From positions 1-57,109 of the forward strand of contig JAKOTU010000095.1 of NCBI GenBank assembly GCA_029776155.1: DNA of 57,109 nt, given 5' to 3'. The DNA comes from Bacillota bacterium. GTDB lineage: Bacteria; Bacillota; Limnochordia; Darwinibacteriales; Darwinibacteriaceae. A model generated the notes under the pieces. The model did no database searches. It was not told the DNA's origin and worked only from the letters and a program-made list of their open reading frames with translations. The stretch's first letter is position 1; the number at the start of each line of letters is the position of its first letter. This document shows positions 23,241 through 33,333 of the stretch, one piece after another. Both the position numbers and the translations under genes were made by a program.

Positions 23241-24206
23241 TTATTCAGCAGCGCGGGGATCCACGGGTACTTTCAACACTGTGCCCACCGCCAGCATGCT
23301 GGGGTTTGTAATCCCGTTTTCCTCAGCGATTATCCGGTACAGGCTGGGATCGCCCCACAGCTCCTGGGCAATGGACCACAGATTATCGCCGCGCTTGACC
23401 ACATACTCTGTGTAGCGGGGCACTGTGGGAGGCGGTGTCAAAGTGGTCTGGACTGGTGCGGCCTGATCAGGGGGCTGCTCGGCTGCGGCCTCCTCTTCCA
23501 CCTCAGGCGGCGGAAGGGGCTCAACCGCTTGGTTCCCGGCGGTCTGGGTCTCCGCGGGGCGGAAATACAAATCCCGCACCAGGGTATAACCATAGGACCC
23601 GCCGGCGATGAGCAGCGCCGCCAGCAGCACCACCAAGACCGCCCGCAGCCAGGAGCTGCCTCTGCGGGCTGCGGCGATTCCAATTTCATTCTCGGCCATA
23701 TCCCTCAACACGTAGTAGCCGGCAAGGCGCTTCCATTCTCCGTCCACCATTCGGTACAAGGCTCGCTCAGGGGTGTGGTTGTCCATCACATAGGCGATCT
23801 GCCAAGGTTCGGGGAAAAAGCGCTCGTGCTGTTCCCGGTCGAAGCTGGACAAAAAGACCCCAAAGCCGGGATGGGTGTGGGCCCAGCCCACGATTTCCTC
23901 GCCGCCGCCACTCCGTTTGAGGGCTGCCTGCACACTATCATAGTGCTCTTGGTTGATCACTAGGCGAGAAGCGCCGCTGCGCTGGGGAATGGGTACGAAA
24001 CGCTCCACCAAAACCTCATACTGCTCTGCGCTTTTCAGTTCCTGTTTGCGCCCAATGAGGAATCCGCCCTGTTCCCCCACGGAGTGCAGATGGGAGTACC
24101 GATCCAGCGCCTGCATAACTTCCTCGCGGAAAACTACGCGCGGGAAAGGGCCGGCCCGGCCCACCAGGAATCTCCTGGTCGAAAATGTAATGCGCTCCTT
24201 ACCCAT
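23241..24206 (-). CDS. JAMM/MPN-domain protein with transmembrane helix and LysM domain
   Basis: Unusual three-part protein of 321 residues. Residues 20-165 are a JAB1/MPN metalloprotease-like domain with the complete JAMM motif: Glu in GEQGGFLIG, then HTHPGFGVFLSSFD (H-x-H-P-x6-S-x2-D), very close to the Rpn11/CSN5 isopeptidase signature. Residues 187-212 form a transmembrane helix after the basic AARRGSSWLR, so the JAMM domain should be cytosolic. A Pro/Glu-rich linker leads to a C-terminal LysM domain (YVVKRGDNLWSIAQELWGD...LAVGTVLKVP) on the outer side, expected to bind peptidoglycan. Start 24206 has GGGGAGAG upstream. It is 11 bases downstream of glsA. Substrate unknown. Confidence 0.85.
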   Translation of the reverse strand: MGKERITFSTRRFLVGRAGPFPRVVFREEVMQALDRYSHLHSVGEQGGFLIGRKQELKSAEQYEVLVERFVPIPQRSGASRLVINQEHYDSVQAALKRSGGGEEIVGWAHTHPGFGVFLSSFDREQHERFFPEPWQIAYVMDNHTPERALYRMVDGEWKRLAGYYVLRDMAENEIGIAAARRGSSWLRAVLVVLLAALLIAGGSYGYTLVRDLYFRPAETQTAGNQAVEPLPPPEVEEEAAAEQPPDQAAPVQTTLTPPPTVPRYTEYVVKRGDNLWSIAQELWGDPSLYRIIAEENGITNPSMLAVGTVLKVPVDPRAAE

Positions 24207-24217
24207 AGCACTCTCCC

Positions 24218-25141
24218 CTAAAAGATGCTGAAGTCGAGGACATCCGAGAGGCGTTTCAGCATGCTGATGCCCACCACGCTGTTGCCCTTGGTATCCAGGG
24301 CTGGTCCGAAGGTGGCTACGCCAAAACGGCCGGGAACCACACCCAAAATGCCTCCGGAAACCCCGCTCTTCGCCGGGATTCCCACCTGGATGGCAAACTC
24401 CCCCGAGGCGTTGTACATGCCGCAGGTGACCATAAACGTGGAAACCAGGCGCACAGCCCGGGCGGATACCAGGGGCGTACCCGCCCCATTAATACCCTTC
24501 GTCGCGAAAAACATGCCTATGCGGGCTAAATCAGCACAATTCACTAAAATGGAGCACTGGCGGAAGTAAAGATCTAGGACCTCTTCCACATCCCCTTCCA
24601 GGCAGTTGATCTCCTTGAGGAACCAGGCCAGGGCCCGGTTGCGGTAGGCGGTTGCCTTCTCGGACTGGTACACAGCTTCATCGATGGCAATTGGCCGATC
24701 CAGAATGCTCTCCAAAAGGCCCGCGATGCGCCCGAACCTTTCCTCCACAGAGGCGCCGGGGATCAAGGAACACACGGCGATGGCACCCGCGTTGATCATG
24801 GGATTGGGCGGCTTTTTTTCCGATGCTTCGAGTTTAACTATACTGTTAAAGGGGTCGCCGGTGGGCTCCGCACCCACTTTGGCAAACACGGCCTCTGGGC
24901 CGCGCTCTTCAATGGCAATCAGCAAACTGAATATTTTAGAAATGCTCTGCAGGGTAAAATCTACCCGGGTATCACCTGCTTCGAACAGCCCCGTGGGGGT
25001 CTGCAGGGCAATGCCGGCCAGCTTGGGGTTACCCTTTCTCAGTTCGGGAATGTACGTTGGGAGCTGGCCTTTTTCCGCATAAGGGCGGCACTCTTCCACT
25101 ATCTCCTCGAGGAGCGCTGTATACTCAAACCCTGTGCTCAT
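24218..25141 (-). CDS. glsA: Glutaminase
   Basis: Serine-dependent beta-lactamase-fold glutaminase converting glutamine to glutamate and ammonia. The catalytic SISK (S-x-x-K, in FTLQSISKIF) is at about residues 66-69. Other family blocks: NPMINAGAIAV, the YRNRALAWFLK region, and the GIPAKSGVSGGILGVVPGRFGVATFGP segment with the conserved Ser-Gly. 307 residues, the usual length. Start follows GGGAGGAG. Lies between a GGDEF protein and the JAMM-LysM protein on the same strand. Confidence 0.96.
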   Translation of the reverse strand: MSTGFEYTALLEEIVEECRPYAEKGQLPTYIPELRKGNPKLAGIALQTPTGLFEAGDTRVDFTLQSISKIFSLLIAIEERGPEAVFAKVGAEPTGDPFNSIVKLEASEKKPPNPMINAGAIAVCSLIPGASVEERFGRIAGLLESILDRPIAIDEAVYQSEKATAYRNRALAWFLKEINCLEGDVEEVLDLYFRQCSILVNCADLARIGMFFATKGINGAGTPLVSARAVRLVSTFMVTCGMYNASGEFAIQVGIPAKSGVSGGILGVVPGRFGVATFGPALDTKGNSVVGISMLKRLSDVLDFSIF

Positions 25142-25195
25142 CTTCTCTCCTCCCTCAAGGCCTGACGCTCCTGGCGCAGTGAGCGAAGAAAGACC

Positions 25196-26416
25196 CTAAC
25201 GCGGGTCCTCCTTGGCGGCCGCGGCCTGGGCGCATTCGTGACTCCAGACCCGGAGCGTGTTCTTTCCGGCCGCTTTGGCTGCATACATGGCCTGGTCGGA
25301 GAACAGCAAAAGCTGGTGTTTGTCTGTGGTATGCCCCGGCTTGCAGGCAATCCCCACCGAAACCGTGATGGGCTTGCCCCAGCTGGTTTCTTTAACTGCT
25401 TTCAAATTGGCCATGATGCGCTCGGCAACACGGGCCCCTCCTTCAGCCCCAATATCCTCCAAAATAACCACAAACTCATCTCCCCCGTAGCGGACCACCT
25501 TATCCTGGGGCCGTACACTGCGGGTGATGGTTTCCACAAACATCTTCAGAACCCTATCGCCTTCCACATGGCCATACTCATTGTTAAAGGCAGCAAAATC
25601 ATCAATGTCGAAAAAGAGCACGGTCACAGCCCCATCCGAAGGCTCGTTCAGCCACTTGTTCAGAAAACGGAAATTGAAGGCTCCGGTCATGCCGTCAATT
25701 ACCAGCTCTTCCTCAAGTTCTTTCCTGCGGGCCCGTTCGCAGGTTACCTCCACAGCATCCCTGAGCATACCCGAAAGGTTGATCAACAGCACGCCAAAGC
25801 CCACCACGCCCCAAAACCCGTAGGCCCTGACAAAGAGGGTGAACACCAGGCCAATGAGCACGCTGCTCAAGCTGCTGCGCAGGCTGCGCGACAAAAGCAG
25901 CTTGATCTGCTCCCACCAGGGTGCGCCGCGCCAGATGGACACCATGCGCGCCACCAGGGAAATGTTGACAAAAATGTACACCAGCGCTCCGCCTACCATG
26001 GCCAGCACACCCGGCAGCCCCCGGCTGCCGAGGTAATTCTGGAGCCAACCATACACCACCGCACTGAAAAAGGCGGAGATGGGCAGCTGGGACGCGTTGA
26101 ACACAACCCGCAGCCATTCCTTTTTGTGCACCAGCCCATCGGCCACACCGGCCAGAGCCGATACCACCATGGACGGCGTGGGGCCGCACAAATAGACCAG
26201 GGGCAGTACGGAAGCAGTGGCCAGGGAAAAATCGGACCGCTCCCCAATGCGCACCACGATGGTCTGTAGGTAGAGAAACACTGCCGCCAGGCTAAGGAGC
26301 AAGGGCCAATCCTTCCAGGCTGCATGGTTATAAAAAATAACGCCCAAGCCTAAGGCTACTGCGGCACTGAGCACAGCGGTGATCTTCTGCAGCCGTTCCG
26401 CTCGCTGCTGCTCCAT
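25196..26416 (-). CDS. Membrane-bound diguanylate cyclase (GGDEF)
   Basis: Makes cyclic di-GMP from two GTP. Residues 1-215 hold about six to eight transmembrane helices resembling an integral sensory domain; residues 235-390 are the GGDEF domain with IDGMTGAFNFRFLN, FFDIDDFAAFNNEYGHVEGD and the active-site motif YGGDEF intact. No RxxD inhibitory site is seen directly before it. I chose ATG 26416 (MEQQRAERLQ) with the G-rich site about 9 bases upstream over an ATG 15 codons earlier. No EAL or HD-GYP domain. It is the only visible c-di-GMP enzyme in a window that also has a c-di-GMP riboswitch on a curlin gene. Confidence 0.92.
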   Translation of the reverse strand: MEQQRAERLQKITAVLSAAVALGLGVIFYNHAAWKDWPLLLSLAAVFLYLQTIVVRIGERSDFSLATASVLPLVYLCGPTPSMVVSALAGVADGLVHKKEWLRVVFNASQLPISAFFSAVVYGWLQNYLGSRGLPGVLAMVGGALVYIFVNISLVARMVSIWRGAPWWEQIKLLLSRSLRSSLSSVLIGLVFTLFVRAYGFWGVVGFGVLLINLSGMLRDAVEVTCERARRKELEEELVIDGMTGAFNFRFLNKWLNEPSDGAVTVLFFDIDDFAAFNNEYGHVEGDRVLKMFVETITRSVRPQDKVVRYGGDEFVVILEDIGAEGGARVAERIMANLKAVKETSWGKPITVSVGIACKPGHTTDKHQLLLFSDQAMYAAKAAGKNTLRVWSHECAQAAAAKEDPR

Positions 26417-26523
26417 AACAGCACCCCCCCAATCCCACCATAAATGGTAATTCTTTATCAATTCTGGATATCCTGCTTATGGGTGGGCTGGTCCGAAAAA
26501 ACTGCCGGCGAGAATGAAAAGGG

Positions 26524-26565
26524 AAAGGGGGGCCGGGATGCGTTTTCCGCACCTACCCCCCCTTT
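26524..26565 (-). terminator. Terminator after engB
   Basis: On the minus strand AAAGGGGGG and CCCCCCTTT arms enclose a GCGGAAAACGC mini-hairpin, followed by CCCTTTTC. It would end the protease operon before the diguanylate cyclase gene. Confidence 0.6.
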
Positions 26566-26575
26566 GGTCCACGGT

Positions 26576-27157
26576 TTACAATAGCCCGGCCAGCTGACAG
26601 ATGATAGTCAACACCCGCTCGCGCCCCTCTTTGGTGTGGGCGGAAAAGAGCACAGGCTCTACGCCCAAGGCTTCCTTGATCAGCATGGCCTGCCTCTGAT
26701 AGTGGCCCCGGCTGATCTTATCCGCCTTGGTGGCAATCAGGACCGAGGGCATGTCCATTTCCTTAAGCCATAGGCTCATCACCCGATCATCCTGGGTAGG
26801 CTCGTGGCGCACATCCACCAAGTGCAGCACTCCCACCAGGTTGGGTCTACCGGTCAGGTACCCTTCGATCATGGACCGCCAGGCGGCGCGCACAGAGGCG
26901 GGCACCTTGGCAAAGCCATAACCTGGCAGATCCACCAGGCACAGTCGGTCCACCCTGTAGAAGTTGATGGTCTGGGTGCGCCCAGGCTGGTTGGATGTAC
27001 GCGCGAACTTATTGCGGTTGACTAGAGCGTTGATCAGGGAGGACTTGCCCACATTGGAGCGCCCCACCAGGGCAATTTCCTTCAGGTCGTGGGCGGGATA
27101 ACCCCGGGCATTCACCGCGCTGCCGAGGAATTCCGCCTTATGCACATTAAGGATCAT
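26576..27157 (-). CDS. ysxC: YsxC/EngB ribosome-biogenesis GTPase
   Basis: GTPase needed for assembly of the large ribosomal subunit. G1 [14 protein letters not shown] (residues 33-46), G2 Thr in [10 protein letters not shown]3 DLPGYG, G4 TKAD and G5 SAHT are all present. 193 residues. Its ATG overlaps the lon stop by 4 bases, the same order (lonA-ysxC) as in Bacillus subtilis, so it is probably the last gene of the proteostasis operon. Confidence 0.95.
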   Translation of the reverse strand: MILNVHKAEFLGSAVNARGYPAHDLKEIALVGRSNVGKSSLINALVNRNKFARTSNQPGRTQTINFYRVDRLCLVDLPGYGFAKVPASVRAAWRSMIEGYLTGRPNLVGVLHLVDVRHEPTQDDRVMSLWLKEMDMPSVLIATKADKISRGHYQRQAMLIKEALGVEPVLFSAHTKEGRERVLTIICQLAGLL

Positions 27158-29568
27158 GCCTCATGTTCTCCCATCCAAGGCGCCTCGCCCGGGGGTGGAG
27201 CATCGGGCAGCATGAAGGCCGGCGTCTCCGGCTCTACAGGCTGGAGATTGAGGGCGTGGGCCAGCACTTGATCCATATGGTCCACAAAGGTAATCTGGAG
27301 TTTGTTGAGGATGTTGGCCGGCACCTCTTCCAGATCCTTCTCGTTCTCCGCAGGCAGAAGCACCTTCGCTATACCTGCCCGGTGGGCCGCCAGCAGCTTC
27401 TCTTTAATGCCGCCCACCGCCAGCACCCTGCCCCTGAGGGTTATTTCCCCGGTCATGGACACATCGTGGCGCACCGGCCGGTTGGTGAGGGCACTGGCCA
27501 AGGCGGTAGCAATGGTGATGCCTGCCGATGGCCCGTCTTTGGGCACCGCGCCTTCCGGGATGTGCATGTGGATATCTTTGTTCTCATGGAACTTGGGGTC
27601 AATACCCAGCTCCGCAGCTCGGGAGCGCACATAGCTGAGCGCGGCCTGGGCCGACTCGCGCATCACTTCACCCAGCTTGCCCGTGAGGGTGAGTTTACCC
27701 TTGCCTTCCACCACTGTCACTTCGATGGTGAGGATCTCGCCACCCACCTGGGTGTAGGCCAGGCCTGTGGCCACGCCCACCTTGTCTTCCCCATCGGCAG
27801 CGCTGGGGATATAACGGCGTACTCCCAGGTATTTATGGAGATTGTTCACGGTGATGCGGGCGCTGGCTGTCTGTCCTTTGACGATCTCAGTGGCTACCTT
27901 GCGGCAGATGGTGCCCAACCTGCGCTCCAAGGTGCGCACACCCGCCTCCTTGGTGTACTCGGTGATCACCTTGTGGATGGCGTTGTCCGAGATTTGGATC
28001 TGCTCTGGCTTGAGCCCGTTGGCCCTGAGCTGCTTGGGCCAGAGGTGGCGCTTGGCAATTTCATATTTCTCGTATTCGGTGTAGCCTGGGATGCTGATCA
28101 CTTCCATCCGGTCCCGCAGGGGAGGGGGAATGGTGTGCAGCACATTGGCTGTGGTGATGAAAAACACTTCCGAAAGGTCGAAGGGTACTTCCAGGTAGTG
28201 GTCGACGAAGGAGCTGTTCTGTTCTGGGTCCAGCACTTCTAACAGGGCAGAGGCTGGATCACCCCGGAAATCGGAGGCCAGCTTGTCAATCTCATCCAGC
28301 ACCAGTACCGGATTGCGGCTGCCCACGGTGCGCATGGTCTGGATGATGCGCCCGGGCATCGATCCGATATAAGTGCGCCTGTGCCCCCGGATTTCCGCCT
28401 CATCCCGCACTCCGCCCAAAGACAATCTGGCAAAATTGCGGTTGAGAGCCCTGCCCACAGACTGGGCCAGGGAGGTTTTGCCCACACCCGGTGGTCCCAC
28501 TAGGCACAGGATGGGACCCTTGGAGTTCTTCGTCAGCTGGCGCACCGCCAGAAACTCCAAAATGCGCTCCTTAACCTGATCTAAACCGTAGTGATCCTCG
28601 TTGAGGATCTCCTCGGCCACATTCAAATCCAGACGGTCCCGCGTCCGTTTGGACCACGGCAGGGAGAGCATCCAGTCAATGTAATTGCGGACCACAGTGG
28701 CTTCCGCAGACATGGGCGGCATCCGTTCCAGACGGTGGATTTCGTGGAGCACTTTTGCTTTGGCATCCTTGGGCAGTTTGGCCGCCTGCAGGCGCTCTTT
28801 CAGCTCCTCGATTTCCGTCTTACCCTTTTCATCCCGCTCCCCCAGCTCCACCTGGATGGCCTTAATCTGCTCCCTGAGGTAGTACTCCCGTTGAGCCTTT
28901 TCCATCTGCTTGCGCACGCGCTGCTGAATGGACTTCTCAAGGCTCAGGATCTCCCCTTCCCTAAACAGGAGGCCTAAAATGGCTTCCAGCCTTCTGTCCA
29001 CAGGGAAGATCTCCAAAAGCTTCTGCTTTTCCTGGAAGGAAATGAGAAGCTGGCTGGCGATTGTATCCGCCAAGCGGTGTGGATCTTCAATGTTAGTAAC
29101 CGACATGAGTACTTCGGCGGGGATCTTTTTGCCCAGCCGCACGTATTTGCCAAACTCATCCCGGACGCTGCGCATAAGTGCTTCCAGCTCCAGGCTGCCC
29201 ATCTCTCCATCGAGTTCGGGGACAACGGTTACAAACGCTTCGTAGTAACCATTAGCATCATCTATATGTTCAAGGGTGACCCGGGACAGTCCCTCTACTA
29301 ATATGCGCACTTGGCCTTCAGGCACTTTGAGCAGCTGCTTGATCTCGCACAGAGTGCCGACAGAGTATATATCTTCAGGCTGAGGCTCTTCAGTGTGCAC
29401 ATGATGCTGTGCCGCCAAAACAATACGCCCGTCTCCAACCACGGCCTGCTCAATCGCTTCAATTGAGCGGCGGCGCCCAACTTCCAAAGGGGTTACCATA
29501 TAGGGGAAAACAAGCGTTCCACGGAGAGGTAGCAACGGAAACATCTGAGAGGAAACCTTCTCTGCCAT
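27154..29568 (-). CDS. lon: ATP-dependent protease La (Lon)
   Basis: Cytosolic AAA+ serine protease for damaged and regulatory proteins. Residues 8-200 form the substrate-binding LON domain ([22 protein letters not shown]). The AAA+ module has Walker [10 protein letters not shown] and Walker B VLDEIDKL. The protease domain has the catalytic Ser in [11 protein letters not shown] and Lys in [14 protein letters not shown]. 804 residues from ATG 29568, which has GGGGGTG 6 bases upstream; an ATG seven codons earlier is possible. It begins 51 bases after lonB, and a TACAAT -10-like element lies in that gap, so it may also have its own promoter. Confidence 0.96.
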   Translation of the reverse strand: MAEKVSSQMFPLLPLRGTLVFPYMVTPLEVGRRRSIEAIEQAVVGDGRIVLAAQHHVHTEEPQPEDIYSVGTLCEIKQLLKVPEGQVRILVEGLSRVTLEHIDDANGYYEAFVTVVPELDGEMGSLELEALMRSVRDEFGKYVRLGKKIPAEVLMSVTNIEDPHRLADTIASQLLISFQEKQKLLEIFPVDRRLEAILGLLFREGEILSLEKSIQQRVRKQMEKAQREYYLREQIKAIQVELGERDEKGKTEIEELKERLQAAKLPKDAKAKVLHEIHRLERMPPMSAEATVVRNYIDWMLSLPWSKRTRDRLDLNVAEEILNEDHYGLDQVKERILEFLAVRQLTKNSKGPILCLVGPPGVGKTSLAQSVGRALNRNFARLSLGGVRDEAEIRGHRRTYIGSMPGRIIQTMRTVGSRNPVLVLDEIDKLASDFRGDPASALLEVLDPEQNSSFVDHYLEVPFDLSEVFFITTANVLHTIPPPLRDRMEVISIPGYTEYEKYEIAKRHLWPKQLRANGLKPEQIQISDNAIHKVITEYTKEAGVRTLERRLGTICRKVATEIVKGQTASARITVNNLHKYLGVRRYIPSAADGEDKVGVATGLAYTQVGGEILTIEVTVVEGKGKLTLTGKLGEVMRESAQAALSYVRSRAAELGIDPKFHENKDIHMHIPEGAVPKDGPSAGITIATALASALTNRPVRHDVSMTGEITLRGRVLAVGGIKEKLLAAHRAGIAKVLLPAENEKDLEEVPANILNKLQITFVDHMDQVLAHALNLQPVEPETPAFMLPDAPPPGEAPWMGEHEA

Positions 29569-29619
29569 TTCTACACCCCCATTGGTCAATGTACCTTTAT
29601 TGTATCATAGTTTGGAAAA

Positions 29620-31314
29620 TCAGGGAATTATCCCAGGGGTGATTTTAGGAGAGGCTCCTAATAAGCTCGCAGGGCTCCGGGAGCTCGCGGAAAGGCGCTT
29701 ATCATCGCCCAGCGTGAGCAGGGCATGCCTTAAGACCTCATGGATGCTGCTTACTGCCACCACCTCCACCCCATCCTGGGCAGCAAAAATGTCCTGCCAG
29801 TTCTCTTGGGGTATGAGCACCTTCTGCACCCCCGCTTCCGCCGCGGCTTTGACCTTGGCCATGATTCCCCCTACTGCCTTGACCTGGCCGTGGATGGTCA
29901 CCTCCCCCGTCATGGCCACAAGGTTGCAGACGGGCTGGTTAGTTAGGGCTGAAGCCACCGCAGTCACCATGCTCACCCCCGCCGAAGGGCCGTCCACGGG
30001 GACGCCGCCGGGGAAATTGATGTGGATGTCATAATCCTGGGGCCGCAGCCCCAGGCAAGATCTGAGCACGGTAAGCACATTATCCACAGACGAGCGGGCC
30101 TGGGAACGCCTGCGCATGGTCCTGCCCTGCCGGCCAAACTCCTCCTCCTCCATCACTCCCGTCACTGTGACCTTCCCTTGATTGCGGTCGGTCAAGACGG
30201 CGGCAGCTTCCACCTCAATGACGGTCCCCAAATTGGGTCCGTACAGGGCCAGACCGTGCACGATGCCCACCGCCGGTTCGGGGCGAACGCGGTTTTGGGG
30301 CCTGGGGCTGTGCTGTCCTAAGCTGAGCACCCACTGCACATCGGCCTTGGTTATCACCCGGCGCCCTTCGCTTAACACCACCCCGCCCGCAAGCTGCACC
30401 ATGTTCACTGCATCCCGGCCGTTGGCGGCATAGCGTTTGATTTCCTCCACAGCCTCAGGCTCGAGGGGCAGCTTCATCTTCTCCGCGGCGCCCGCGGCGA
30501 TGATCCCGATTTCTTCGGGAGTGAGGTGGCGGAAGTAGATTTCCAGGCAGCGGGAGCGCAAAGCGGGGGGCAGCTCCTCCGCTAAGCGGGTGGTGGCCCC
30601 CACCAGCCGGAAATCCGCGGGCAGCCCGTTTTGGAAAATCTCGTGAATGTGGGCAGGAATGTTGTGATCTTCGGGAGAGTAGTAGGCGCTGTCCAAAAAA
30701 ACCCTGCGGTTCTCTAGCACCTTGAGCAGTTTGTTGAGCTGAATGGGGTGCAGTTCCCCGATCTCATCGATGAACAGCACTCCTCCGTGGGCCTTGGTCA
30801 CCGCGCCTGGTTTGGGCTGGGGGATCCCGGCCACCCCGAGGGGCCCCGCTCCCTGATAGATGGGGTCGTGTACCGATCCCAACAGGGGGTCGGCGATGCC
30901 CCGCTCATCAAAGCGCGCGGTGGTGGCGTCCACTTCCACAAAGGCAGCATCGGGGCCAAAGGGCGACAGGGGATTCTTCTTGGCTTCTTCCAGCACTACC
31001 CTAGCTGCCGCGGTCTTGCCCACTCCAGGCGGCCCGTAGATGAGCACATGCTGGGGATTAGCGCCGCAAAGGGCTGCCCTCAAGGCCTTGAGGCCATCTT
31101 CCTGCCCCACAATGTCCTGGAGGCCCCTGGGGCGGCACAGTTCCGCCAAGGGCTCGCTAAGGGCAACGCTCTTCAGCCGCCGCAGCTTTTCCATTTCCCG
31201 GCGGGACTCCCGGTCCACCGCGGTTTTGCTCCCCTGCTGCTGGCGCAGGAGATTCCAGAAATACAGGCCGATCACCACAGCAAAAAACAGATTGATCAAC
31301 CCCAGGATCTCCAT
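29620..31314 (-). CDS. lonB: LonB-type membrane-associated ATP-dependent protease
   Basis: Second Lon-family protease, without the LON N-domain. An N-terminal hydrophobic helix (MEILGLINLFFAVVIGLYFW) may anchor it to the membrane. AAA+ Walker A is [14 protein letters not shown] and the sensor/Walker B region is GGVLFIDEIGEL. The C-terminal protease domain has the catalytic Ser in VDGPSAGVSM and Lys in GGIMAKVKAAAEAG. 564 residues, matching B. subtilis LonB, which works in the forespore. Start ATG 31314 follows GAGAGGAG. Between clpX and lon on the same strand, as in B. subtilis. Confidence 0.95.
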   Translation of the reverse strand: MEILGLINLFFAVVIGLYFWNLLRQQQGSKTAVDRESRREMEKLRRLKSVALSEPLAELCRPRGLQDIVGQEDGLKALRAALCGANPQHVLIYGPPGVGKTAAARVVLEEAKKNPLSPFGPDAAFVEVDATTARFDERGIADPLLGSVHDPIYQGAGPLGVAGIPQPKPGAVTKAHGGVLFIDEIGELHPIQLNKLLKVLENRRVFLDSAYYSPEDHNIPAHIHEIFQNGLPADFRLVGATTRLAEELPPALRSRCLEIYFRHLTPEEIGIIAAGAAEKMKLPLEPEAVEEIKRYAANGRDAVNMVQLAGGVVLSEGRRVITKADVQWVLSLGQHSPRPQNRVRPEPAVGIVHGLALYGPNLGTVIEVEAAAVLTDRNQGKVTVTGVMEEEEFGRQGRTMRRRSQARSSVDNVLTVLRSCLGLRPQDYDIHINFPGGVPVDGPSAGVSMVTAVASALTNQPVCNLVAMTGEVTIHGQVKAVGGIMAKVKAAAEAGVQKVLIPQENWQDIFAAQDGVEVVAVSSIHEVLRHALLTLGDDKRLSASSRSPASLLGASPKITPGIIP

Positions 31315-31425
31315 GGACCCACTCCTCTCCCAAGCTTACCGCACCTAGTATGCCCAGGAGAAAGAAAAAGGATAAGCCGGCTTCCCAGCTTACCCCTTTG
31401 CTTGTTGTTTTCTGCCCCTTGACCG

Positions 31426-32682
31426 CTACGCCGTCTCTTCTTTGCCCCTGGTTTTGCTGCGGACCAGCAGAGGCTGTTCCCGCTTTTCCACGACAGCTTT
31501 GGTGATCACGCACTTGGAAACATCTTCTTCGGAAGGGACGGTGTACATTACATCAAGCATAAGTCCCTCCACGATGGTGCGCAAGCCCCTGGCGCCTGTC
31601 TTCAGCTCCAGGGCTTTGCTGGCAATTAAGCGCAGCGCCTCGGGCTCAAATTCCAAGGTTACCCCGTCCATCTGCAGAAGCTTCTGGAACTGCTTCACCA
31701 GCGCATTCTTGGGCTCGGTGAGAATCTGCACCAGCATCTCCTCATCCAAGGCGTCCAGTGTGCACACAACGGGGACCCGGCCGATAAATTCGGGGATTAA
31801 CCCGTAGCGCAGCAGGTCTTCTGGCATGATCTGGCGGAGAATCTCGCCGATCTTCTTCTCTTCGCGGCTGCGCACATCGGCACCGAAGCCTATGCTTTTT
31901 TGGCCGATCCTGCGCTCAATGATCTTTTCCAACCCGTCGAAGGCGCCGCCGCAGATAAACAGGATGTTAGTGGTGTCGATCTGGATAAACTCCTGATGGG
32001 GGTGCTTGCGCCCGCCCTGGGGCGGAACACTGGCAATGGTCCCCTCCAGAATTTTCAACAGGGCCTGCTGAACACCTTCGCCGGATACATCGCGGGTGAT
32101 GGATGGGTTCTCAGACTTACGGGCGATTTTGTCAATTTCGTCCACGTAAATGATGCCCTTCTCAGCCCGTTCCACGTCGTAATCGGCAGCTTGGATCAGC
32201 CTCAACAAGATGTTTTCCACATCTTCGCCCACGTAACCCGCCTCGGTGAGGCTGGTGGCGTCGGCAATGGCAAACGGCACGTTGAGGATCTTGGCCAGGG
32301 TCTGGGCCAAAAAGGTCTTGCCGCTGCCCGTGGGCCCCAGCATGAGAATGTTGCTCTTCTGGAGCTCCACATCTTCGTTTCTGTAATTGCTGTTAATGCG
32401 CTTGTAGTGGTTGTATACTGCTACGGCCAGCGTCTTTTTGGCTTCTTCCTGACCGATCACGTACTCATCTAAGGCTGCTTTAATCTCTTTGGGCTTAGGT
32501 ACGTTATCTAGCTCCAGGTCGTGGTCTTCAGTGAATTCTTCTTCGATGATCTCGTTGCACAGTTCGATGCATTCGTCGCAGATGTAGACCCCTGGCCCGG
32601 CGATGAGTTTCTTCACCTGTTCCTGCATTTTGCCGCAGAATGAGCACTTCAGCTGCCCCTTTTCATCGCCAAATTTGAACAT
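31426..32682 (-). CDS. clpX: ClpX unfoldase subunit of ClpXP
   Basis: Hexameric AAA+ ATPase that unfolds substrates for ClpP. N-terminal C4 zinc finger CSFCGK...CDEC (residues 13-39), Walker A GPTGSGKT, pore loop GYVGED, Walker [11 protein letters not shown], the IGF-type tripeptide in KSIGFGAD that docks on ClpP, and the sensor-2 region GARGLR. 418 residues. 20 bases downstream of clpP. Confidence 0.97.
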   Translation of the reverse strand: MFKFGDEKGQLKCSFCGKMQEQVKKLIAGPGVYICDECIELCNEIIEEEFTEDHDLELDNVPKPKEIKAALDEYVIGQEEAKKTLAVAVYNHYKRINSNYRNEDVELQKSNILMLGPTGSGKTFLAQTLAKILNVPFAIADATSLTEAGYVGEDVENILLRLIQAADYDVERAEKGIIYVDEIDKIARKSENPSITRDVSGEGVQQALLKILEGTIASVPPQGGRKHPHQEFIQIDTTNILFICGGAFDGLEKIIERRIGQKSIGFGADVRSREEKKIGEILRQIMPEDLLRYGLIPEFIGRVPVVCTLDALDEEMLVQILTEPKNALVKQFQKLLQMDGVTLEFEPEALRLIASKALELKTGARGLRTIVEGLMLDVMYTVPSEEDVSKCVITKAVVEKREQPLLVRSKTRGKEETA

Positions 32683-32702
32683 CCAATCACCTCACTCGCC
32701 AC

Positions 32703-33305
32703 TTACTGCCCGGCACTGTTCTGAACCTGCCTCTTGGTGAGGACACCATCAATGATCCCGTATTCGACGGCCGCTTTGGCCGACATGTAGAAGTCTCTGT
32801 CCGTATCCTGCTCAATTTTCTCCAGGGGTTGGCCGGTGGTGTTGTGGAGAATCTCATTAATCTTGGACTTGAGGAGGAGAATCTCCTTAGCCTGGATCTC
32901 AATTTGGCTGGCCTGCCCCTGAGCCCCACCAAGGGGCTGGTGAATCATGATGCGGGAGTTGGGCAGAGCAAAGCGCTTACCCTTGGTCCCCGCACTGAGC
33001 AGCAGGGCACCCATGCTGGCGGCCATCCCCACGCAGATGGTGGACACATCAGCCTTGATGTACTGGATGGTGTCGTAAATGGCCAATCCCGAATAGATTA
33101 CCCCGCCCGGGCTGTTTATATACAAGTGGATGTCTTTGTCAGGGTCTTCAGATTCCAAGAACAAAAGCTGGGCGATGACCAAGTTGGCCACGTGGTCATC
33201 AATGGGTCCTCCCAAGAAGATGATGCGATCTTTGAGGAGCCGGGAATAGATGTCAAAGGCCCGCTCCCCGCGATTCGTCTGTTCAACAACCATTGGGATT
33301 AACAC
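32703..33305 (-). CDS. clpP: ClpP serine protease subunit
   Basis: Proteolytic tetradecamer component. Catalytic triad visible: Ser in [11 protein letters not shown], His in [13 protein letters not shown], Asp in the [13 protein letters not shown] block. The GTG at 33305 ([20 protein letters not shown]) is preferred: it matches the usual ClpP N-terminus MxLIPxVxEQT and lies 5 bases after GAGAGG. The open frame runs 19 codons further into the tig gene end. 200 residues. Sits between tig and clpX. Confidence 0.97.
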   Translation of the reverse strand: MLIPMVVEQTNRGERAFDIYSRLLKDRIIFLGGPIDDHVANLVIAQLLFLESEDPDKDIHLYINSPGGVIYSGLAIYDTIQYIKADVSTICVGMAASMGALLLSAGTKGKRFALPNSRIMIHQPLGGAQGQASQIEIQAKEILLLKSKINEILHNTTGQPLEKIEQDTDRDFYMSAKAAVEYGIIDGVLTKRQVQNSAGQ

Positions 33306-33333
33306 ACTCAAGCCTCTCCCCGCCTTTCTGTTC

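Noticed and set aside
25238..26269. 343-codon open frame opposite the diguanylate cyclase
   Set aside because: High-GC shadow frame with His/Gln-rich composition; the minus-strand frame has an intact GGDEF domain.
27163..28242. 359-codon open frame opposite lon
   Set aside because: Shadow of lon; no family features.
29569..29600. CtsR or CIRCE-type heat-shock operator before lon (GGTACATTGACC)
   Set aside because: Only one recognisable half of a CtsR-like repeat and no CIRCE inverted repeat.
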